A DNA stretch of 10,185 nt from the NCBI GenBank assembly GCA_043764015.1, contig JAYUKY010000082.1, forward strand, positions 1 to 10,185, written 5' to 3'. The DNA comes from JANYGM01 sp043764015. GTDB lineage: Bacteria; Bacteroidota; Bacteroidia; Cytophagales; Thermonemataceae. The notes under the pieces were generated by a model that did no database searches, was not told the origin of the DNA, and was given only the letters and a program-made list of their open reading frames with translations. This document shows, in pieces, positions 6,369-10,185 of the stretch. The stretch's first letter is position 1. Each line of letters opens with the position of its first letter. A program made the translations under genes and the position numbers.

Positions 6369-6421
6369 AAACGCAAATATAACAAAAAACTTGCAGTTAA
6401 ACAAGAATTGTTTTATTTGCG
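6361..6421 (-). terminator. Stem-loop terminator after the alpha/beta hydrolase gene
   Basis: CGCAAATATAACAA (6372-6385) and TTGTTTTATTTGCG (6408-6421) are inverted repeats matching at 13 of 14 positions, with an inner CTTG/CAAG pair in the loop. On the minus strand the stem is followed at once by TTTTATTTTTG, as in an intrinsic terminator. It begins 26 nt after the hydrolase stop codon. The stem is AT-rich and so weaker than the one at 642-673. Its T-rich tail overlaps the isomerase -7 box. Confidence 0.6.
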
Positions 6422-6446
6422 CTTTGCAGCCTAATCAACAAGCTAT

Positions 6447-7289
6447 TTATTTTGCAGGAAAATTGTCTTTCAAAAACTCAAAAATCAAGTCAAAATGTTT
6501 TAGAGGCTCTGCGTGTCCGCCTTCTATAACAATATGCTTGTTGGCATATTTAAGTTTGTTTAGTTTTAGACGTGTTATCATTTTATTACACATTTCCATG
6601 CCAGGAATATGGTCATCTTTGGTCGCAGATAAAAGCAAAACTGGTCCATTAATTTTTTCTACTTTAATTATGGCTTTTTCTTCCGCCACGCTATCTTTTA
6701 ACATGGCAGTAAATGCTCCCCTTAAATCTCTTTTCATCAAAAACGGAACAGCCTCCTCATTTACAGGGACAAAAGGTAATTCTTTGTTTTGAAAAGTCCA
6801 ACAAGAAGTGGTGAAATGATTGGTATGATCTGGAAATGTTACGTGGCTTGGCACAATAGCTACCACACATTTAATATCTTTGTAATAACTTCCCAAAAGT
6901 AGTGCTAAATCTCCACCTCTAGAACCGCCAACAATGGCAATTCTGCTTTTATTTATTTTTTTATTTTTGGTGGCTACTTCAATGGCATAATGCACCTCTT
7001 CAATAGCAATTTTATTCAATGTATCAGGTGTTCCTTTTGCACCAAAATAGCCAATAGCTAAGAAAGCGTAGCCTTTTTCAATAAATTGTTCTCGTGTTTT
7101 TTTCCAATAATCACTTGTCCAAGCGTTGCCACCTTCAGAGCCACCAAGCCCAACTATTAAAGGCTGATTTTTGCCATTTCCAAGATATAATTTGCTTTCA
7201 ACATTTGGCGTGGAGAGCGTTATTTGAGAAAAGATTTTGGACGAAACAAGTAGGAGAAGCCCCAAAAAGAGGTATTTAAGATTTTGCAT
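6447..7289 (-). CDS. Secreted alpha/beta hydrolase, BAAT / dienelactone-hydrolase-like
   Basis: The 280-residue product starts with a signal peptide (MQNLKYLFLGLLLLVSSKIF, cleavage near SQ at 21-22) and should act in the periplasm or on the surface. The catalytic triad is visible: nucleophile Ser123 in VGGSRGGDLALLL (120-132), acid Asp225 or Asp226 in LLSATKDDHIPG (219-230) and His259 in IEGGHAEP (255-262). VGLGGSEGG (46-54) is the oxyanion-hole strand. The spacing and the GGSRGG elbow fit the acyl-CoA thioesterase/BAAT C-terminal family more than classic lipases. As a secreted protein its substrate is more likely an ester or peptide than acyl-CoA; this is inference. It has its own downstream hairpin. 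Upstream, the spacer 7290-7430 holds an FNR-like palindrome and a terminator-like repeat, so it is probably transcribed separately from the Crp gene and possibly controlled by it. Confidence 0.85.
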   Translation of the reverse strand: MQNLKYLFLGLLLLVSSKIFSQITLSTPNVESKLYLGNGKNQPLIVGLGGSEGGNAWTSDYWKKTREQFIEKGYAFLAIGYFGAKGTPDTLNKIAIEEVHYAIEVATKNKKINKSRIAIVGGSRGGDLALLLGSYYKDIKCVVAIVPSHVTFPDHTNHFTTSCWTFQNKELPFVPVNEEAVPFLMKRDLRGAFTAMLKDSVAEEKAIIKVEKINGPVLLLSATKDDHIPGMEMCNKMITRLKLNKLKYANKHIVIEGGHAEPLKHFDLIFEFLKDNFPAK

Positions 7290-7355
7290 TTTTTGTAAAT
7301 TTTAGGTATAAATTTTAATTTGAAATGCAAAGGTGGGGATTTTAATTTTGATAAC

Positions 7356-7373
7356 TTTTGACCTAAATCAAAA
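7356..7373. promoter_or_regulatory. Candidate Crp/Fnr-type operator (perfect TTTTGA-N6-TCAAAA palindrome)
   Basis: TTTTGACCTAAATCAAAA is an exact 6+6 inverted repeat. It contains TTGAC-CTAA-ATCAA, one mismatch from the FNR consensus TTGAT-N4-ATCAA. It lies 67 nt upstream of the hydrolase ATG and 57 nt downstream of the stop codon of the Crp/Fnr-type regulator. The position suits activation or repression of the hydrolase promoter. A related half, TTTAGGTCAAAA, occurs at 6354-6365 before the isomerase gene. Function is inferred. Confidence 0.45.
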
Positions 7374-7382
7374 AACATTTTA

Positions 7383-7422
7383 AAAAAAGTACCCCTACTT
7401 TTTAAGGAGGGGTTAGGGGTAG
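7383..7422 (-). terminator. Repeat-derived terminator after the Crp-type gene (spacer repeat, copy 2)
   Basis: Positions 7392-7422 match, in reverse complement, one half (2090-2120) of the 71-bp repeat at 29 of 31 positions. It forms the hairpin CCCCTCCTT/AAGTAGGGG on the minus strand, followed by TACTTTTTTT, a good U-tract. It starts 9 nt after the regulator's stop codon, so the repeat copy probably serves as its terminator. Confidence 0.7.
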
Positions 7423-7430
7423 TTTTAAAA

Positions 7431-8003
7431 TTATTTTTCTGCTCTAATTCTGCTCAAAGTTTCTTGTGTGATGCCTAAATAAGTAGCAACCATTCCGAGC
7501 GGAATACGAGCATAAATATCTTGATAAATTTCGCAGAAATGTGTATATTTTTCTTTGGCGGTTGTGAATTTCAAAGAGGTGATTTTTTCTATCAAATGTC
7601 CTAAAAGAGTTCCCATAGAAAGGCGTGCGTAGCGTTCCATTTCAGGGAAGTTTTCAAATAAATAGACAAGGTCGTTTACGTGTAAGCTAAAAACTTCTGT
7701 ATTTTCAATGGCATCAATGTAATAAATATCTAATTTCCTTTGCATAAAACTGCGTGGAGAGTTCATCCATTCATTTTCGCTACAAAAATACTCACTAATT
7801 TCCTTTCCATCTTTGATAAAATATATCCGTAAAATTCCTTTTTGAATAAAGTAACTTTTAGTGCAAATTGTGTCAGCATTGTGGATAAGCTCCCCTTTTT
7901 TGAAAGTTTTAAGCGCAATTCTGTCAGCTAATTCACTTTTTAAGGTGTCGCTAAGTTTTATGTACTTTTCAAAGTGCTTGAATATTTCGTTTTTCTGTTC
8001 TAT
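7431..8003 (-). CDS. Crp/Fnr-family transcriptional regulator with no canonical start codon
   Basis: The frame between stops (8012 to 7431) encodes a full-length regulator of the short Bacteroidota Crp/Fnr type. A cNMP-binding beta-barrel spans about 8-115 (EIFKHFEKYIKLSD at the start, then FKKGELIHNADTICTKSYFI, GILRIYFIKDGKEISEYF, and FPEMERYARLS leading out). The HTH_Crp domain ends the protein (RIPLGMVATYLGITQETLSR, about 166-185). There is no ATG, GTG or TTG before codon 80; the internal ATG at 7766 would delete half the sensor barrel. The best start is the ATA at 8001-8003, which gives 190 residues, the usual family length. The cAMP-binding cassette (GE..R.A) is absent and only three cysteines are present, so neither cAMP nor an FNR iron-sulfur cluster is supported. 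The gene follows the MORN gene by 9 nt and is very likely co-transcribed with it. Confidence 0.8.
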   Translation of the reverse strand: MEQKNEIFKHFEKYIKLSDTLKSELADRIALKTFKKGELIHNADTICTKSYFIQKGILRIYFIKDGKEISEYFCSENEWMNSPRSFMQRKLDIYYIDAIENTEVFSLHVNDLVYLFENFPEMERYARLSMGTLLGHLIEKITSLKFTTAKEKYTHFCEIYQDIYARIPLGMVATYLGITQETLSRIRAEK

Positions 8004-8012
8004 TTTGGGCTG

Positions 8013-8822
8013 TTACTTTTGTAATTTAAAAATTGATTTTGTGCCATCAGGATTTAGGCGAGTGATTTGGTAGGGGCGGTAATTGCCATTATCTTCTTCT
8101 TGTGTGCCTATCCAAAATTTAAAAGTGCCTTTTATATTTTCAAATTTGAAGTAAATACTACGGGAATTTTCTACTAATTTAGGTTTCCCATATTCATCAC
8201 CCACATAACTACCTTCGCCACCGTATTTTTCAGAGTCCACAATCATCTCTTTTTTGGAGAATTTGGGCGTTTCGTACATAAATCCGCCATCTGTATAATA
8301 AACTTTCTCTACTAATTTTTTGCCCTCGTGTATATATATGTACGTTACAGGCACACGTGGAGCTTCCACAACCGCATCATACGCCCATTGTGCAGTTTTT
8401 TTCTCACCACTTACATACGACATTGTGCCTTGTCCTTGTTTCATTCCATTTTCCCAATCACCTTTATAAACATCACCGTTAGAGTAAAAATACTCCCCAA
8501 AACCTGTTCTATTGCCATTTTGCCACGTTCCCTCATAACGGTCGCCGTTGCTCCAAGTGCATTTTCCTTGTCCATTTTCTTTGTCATTTTGCCATTCTCC
8601 ATCATATTTTGTGCCGTCTTTCCACGTACAAACGCCTTTTCCGTGTCTTTCATTATTTTTCCATTCACCTTCATAAATGGTTTCATTTTCATAATAAAAA
8701 GTGCCAGTTCCGTTGGTACAGTTGCCTTTTTTGCATTGCGCAGATGCCACAAATGCGCTCAAAAACATTGATATAGCCAAGATAAAGCTATTTTTGATTA
8801 GATTATTTTTAAAGATTTTCAT
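8013..8822 (-). CDS. Exported MORN-repeat protein
   Basis: The 269-residue product has a signal peptide (about 1-28, ending AFVASA before Gln29). It then has a cysteine pair region (QCKKGNC, 29-35) and four consecutive 23-residue MORN repeats at 50-72, 73-95, 96-118 and 119-141, each of the form Y.G.W.N....G.G....NG. From 150 to 269 there is a C-terminal domain with no family I recognise, rich in Tyr, Gly and charged residues (YTDGGFMYETPKF; YFKFENIKGTFKFWIG). MORN arrays form extended beta-hairpin rods that bind lipids or proteins; in Bacteroidota they occur in many exported proteins of unknown role. The repeat coding creates a misleading open frame at 8441-8752, also on the minus strand. 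A -7 box lies at 8869-8876. The next gene downstream, 9 nt away, is the Crp-type regulator, so the pair forms an operon. Confidence 0.88.
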   Translation of the reverse strand: MKIFKNNLIKNSFILAISMFLSAFVASAQCKKGNCTNGTGTFYYENETIYEGEWKNNERHGKGVCTWKDGTKYDGEWQNDKENGQGKCTWSNGDRYEGTWQNGNRTGFGEYFYSNGDVYKGDWENGMKQGQGTMSYVSGEKKTAQWAYDAVVEAPRVPVTYIYIHEGKKLVEKVYYTDGGFMYETPKFSKKEMIVDSEKYGGEGSYVGDEYGKPKLVENSRSIYFKFENIKGTFKFWIGTQEEDNGNYRPYQITRLNPDGTKSIFKLQK

Positions 8823-8868
8823 AGAAATTGTTAGTAAAAAAATTATTAAATTATTTTGTAAGTTTTTT

Positions 8869-8876
8869 CAAAGATA
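8869..8876 (-). promoter_or_regulatory. Bacteroidota -7 element (TATCTTTG) for the MORN-Crp operon
   Basis: The minus strand reads TATCTTTG, a clean TAnnTTTG match, 46 nt upstream of the MORN ATG. No TTG at a suitable -33 distance is evident. The spacing to the gene and the lack of an alternative make this the best promoter for the MORN and Crp genes. Confidence 0.4.
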
Positions 8877-8897
8877 AACAAAAAATATGCCTAAATA

Positions 8898-8919
8898 GTT
8901 GTGAATTTTGAGTTTTGAG
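8898..8919. repeat. Single copy of the GTTGTGnnTTTTGAGTT spacer motif
   Basis: GTTGTGAATTTTGAGTT (8898-8914) matches the tandem unit at 6288-6304 at 15 of 17 positions, and TTTTGAG is then duplicated (8906-8919). It lies in the spacer between gldF and the MORN gene, upstream of the MORN -7 box. Confidence 0.55.
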
Positions 8920-8977
8920 TTATGAAATAATATAAAATACTGATAACCAAATAATTAAAAACATTTAAAATATATTT

Positions 8978-9008
8978 CTCGTACTTCTTACCTCAAACCT
9001 CGTACTTC
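8978..9008. repeat. Direct repeat CTCGTACTTC x2 just after gldF
   Basis: CTCGTACTTC occurs at 8978-8987 and again at 8999-9008, separated by TTACCTCAAAC. The internal TACTTCTTACCTCAAA (8982-8997) recurs inverted on the other side of gldF at 9780-9795 with 15 of 16 matches. It begins 6 nt after the gldF stop codon. The 192-nt spacer 8823-9014 otherwise holds only the MORN promoter and the motif at 8898-8919. Confidence 0.65.
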
Positions 9009-9014
9009 AAAAAC

Positions 9015-9776
9015 CTACCATTTCCTGCTTCCAAGCACTAATTTTGTGGCTAAAAGCATCAAAAAAATCACACTCAAAAAATAAATAATATCTCTGGAAT
9101 CAATAAGTCCTTTGCTAAGTGCGCTATAATGGTAATCTATGCCTAATTGCATCACAAAGTAAGAAAAATCAGTAGTATTATTGATATTTGCTATTGCTGT
9201 AAAGCCGTAATAAATCAAAAAACAAAGGAAAACTGCCAAAATAAAAGAAATAATTTGATCTTTTGAAATAGAGGACGCAAAAATCCCAATAGCTGTAAAT
9301 ATAGCTCCAAGCAATGCAAGCCCAATATATGACCCCATAATGCCTGCATAATCCATATTGCTAGCAAAAATAATTTCATTTGCCTTATTTTTGACCTCCA
9401 CCATAGACAAATAACGCACCGTAAAATAATACAAAATAGTCGGAATAAGTGCAAAAATGACCAAAATCCAACTTGCAAAATATTTTCCTAAGATAATATT
9501 CCAGTCTGTGAGCGGACGTGTGAGCAAAAGTTCCATTGTTCCTGTCTTTTTTTCCTCTGCAAAAGTGCGCATAGTGATAGCAGGAATAAGAAACATAAAA
9601 ATATAAGGCGCAACAGAAAAAAGCGTGTCCAAATTGGCAAAACCGCCATCAAGCACGTTGGTATCAGGGAAAAGCCACACCATAAGCCCCATAGCAATCA
9701 GAAAAACCGCTATCACAATGTAGGCTATCAGCGACCCAAGAAAAGTATTAATTTCTTTAAAAAAAATTGTTAGCAT
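9015..9776 (-). CDS. gldF: Gliding-motility-associated ABC transporter permease GldF
   Basis: The 253-residue inner-membrane protein is an ABC-2-type permease. Six hydrophobic segments are visible at about 13-35, 52-69, 98-120, 146-168, 175-197 and 229-247. The cytoplasmic signature between helices 2 and 3, TMRTFAEEKKTGTMELLLTR (68-87) continuing PLTDWNIILGKYFASW, is the coupling segment shared by GldF, NosY and CcmB-like permeases; the opening FKEINTFLGSLIAYIVI is characteristic of GldF. In Flavobacterium, GldF works with GldA (ATPase) and GldG in an ABC transporter needed for gliding. Here no gldG follows: the next minus-strand gene is the MORN protein after 192 nt. It therefore looks like an isolated copy, or GldG is elsewhere. 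Other ABC-2 exporters remain possible, but the overall match to GldF is good. No clear -7 box is seen in its first 100 upstream bases. Confidence 0.82.
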   Translation of the reverse strand: MLTIFFKEINTFLGSLIAYIVIAVFLIAMGLMVWLFPDTNVLDGGFANLDTLFSVAPYIFMFLIPAITMRTFAEEKKTGTMELLLTRPLTDWNIILGKYFASWILVIFALIPTILYYFTVRYLSMVEVKNKANEIIFASNMDYAGIMGSYIGLALLGAIFTAIGIFASSISKDQIISFILAVFLCFLIYYGFTAIANINNTTDFSYFVMQLGIDYHYSALSKGLIDSRDIIYFLSVIFLMLLATKLVLGSRKW

Positions 9777-10185
9777 CTTTTTGAGGTATGAAGTATTTTT
9801 TTACGAATTTTTTATATTTTTGATGATGAAAAATAAAACAGTCAGGATAAGAAGTATCGTCTAAAATACTGTAAATGAATTAATAAAATATCAAAGCACT
9901 TCTTTTTTGTACCAAAAATTCTAGAATTATTTGTGATTTATAAAACACTTAGTTTGTATATTATTACCGCTTTTTAGCCTAGTCGCAATAGTACAAGTTA
10001 TTATTGTAAATTACAAATATTGAGAAACATTAGTAGTCTTTATTATACTTTTTTGTCATAAATGTTTTTCTTATATCATAAAATAATCGTTGCTGTAAAA
10101 GTTCCGTTGCAAATATATAAAAGATGACTTGGAATTTTCATAAAAATAACAACTTAGGAAAATTTTCATAATTTTATTTATTGAG
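9777..10185. other. Gene-free AT-rich stretch upstream of gldF
   Basis: No credible reading frame was found in these 409 bases; the longest ATG frame noticed by eye (from about 9825) has about 12 codons. Contents: an inverted TTTGAGGTATGAAGTA (9780-9795) that pairs with the repeat beyond the gldF stop; a lone minus-strand TATATTTG (10117-10110), which would imply a leader of over 300 nt for gldF; and an 11-bp direct repeat AATTTTCATAA (10133-10143, 10161-10171). It may hold the gldF promoter or the end of a regulatory region of a gene to the right. Confidence 0.5.

Noticed and set aside
8004..8015. MORN-Crp fusion by read-through of the in-frame TAA at 8013-8015
   Set aside because: An exported MORN protein and a cytoplasmic regulator should not be fused; a short spacer with a separate start fits better.
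8441..8752. 103-residue minus-strand frame inside the MORN gene
   Set aside because: It is an alternate frame kept open by the repeated MORN coding; the main frame has a signal peptide and clear repeats.
10133..10171. 11-bp direct repeat AATTTTCATAA
   Set aside because: Only two short copies in very AT-rich DNA; no iteron-like array or binding protein context.
1..10185. CRISPR array, tRNA, rRNA, transposase, prophage or defence system
   Set aside because: No regularly spaced repeats, cloverleaf, conserved rRNA segments or relevant protein motifs were seen; the macro-domain gene alone is not evidence for a defence system.

Overview
The window looks like a chromosomal segment of an AT-rich member of the Bacteroidota, most likely a gliding Cytophagales-type marine or freshwater bacterium. 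The evidence is a GldF-type gliding-motility ABC permease, Bacteroidota -7 promoter elements of the form TAnnTTTG upstream of several genes, short Crp/Fnr regulators ending in the 'RIPL..VA.YLGIT.ETLSRIR' helix-turn-helix typical of the phylum, SurA-like isomerases in tandem, and GC-rich palindromic spacer repeats in otherwise AT-rich DNA. The genus is an inference and cannot be fixed from this window.

Layout. At the left end (1-256) is a possible small membrane protein reading frame (2-181, maybe the tail of a gene that starts outside the window). Next comes the only confident plus-strand gene, an XRE-type regulator (257-565) whose last ~30 residues appear cut off by a one-base deficit in a T6 run. 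A strong hairpin terminator follows at 642-673. All other confident genes lie on the minus strand. Reading in their direction of transcription: gldF (9776-9015); a MORN-repeat exported protein (8822-8013) followed 9 nt later by a Crp/Fnr regulator (8003-7431) that has no ATG, GTG or TTG start; a secreted alpha/beta hydrolase of the BAAT/dienelactone type (7289-6447); a bifunctional phosphoglucose/phosphomannose isomerase (6282-5284); a tightly packed run of DoxX membrane protein (5209-4712), small CBM20-like lipoprotein (4725-4360), macro-domain protein (4316-3678) and RibD/DHFR-fold protein (3657-3091); and a pair of SurA/PpiC-like envelope folding factors, one a lipoprotein (3027-2161) and one periplasmic (2064-721).

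How the genes may work together. The two isomerase genes are probably one unit for outer-membrane protein folding. The DoxX, lipoprotein, macro and RibD-like genes are overlapping or closely spaced and could be one transcript, but their products have no obvious common pathway. The MORN and Crp genes are very likely co-transcribed from a promoter near 8869-8876. Between the Crp gene and the hydrolase lies a perfect TTTTGA-N6-TCAAAA palindrome that matches an FNR-type box at 9 of 10 positions, so the regulator may control the hydrolase.

The spacers are rich in short dispersed repeats: a GC-rich 71-bp double hairpin (2090-2160) with a half-copy at 7392-7422; a 17-bp GTTGTGnnTTTTGAGTT motif at three places; and a CTCGTACTTC-type repeat on both sides of gldF. 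No tRNA, rRNA, CRISPR array, transposase or phage structural gene was seen. I found no clearly new multi-gene system. The most checkable oddities are the frameshifted XRE tail, the start-less Crp gene and the FNR-like operator.
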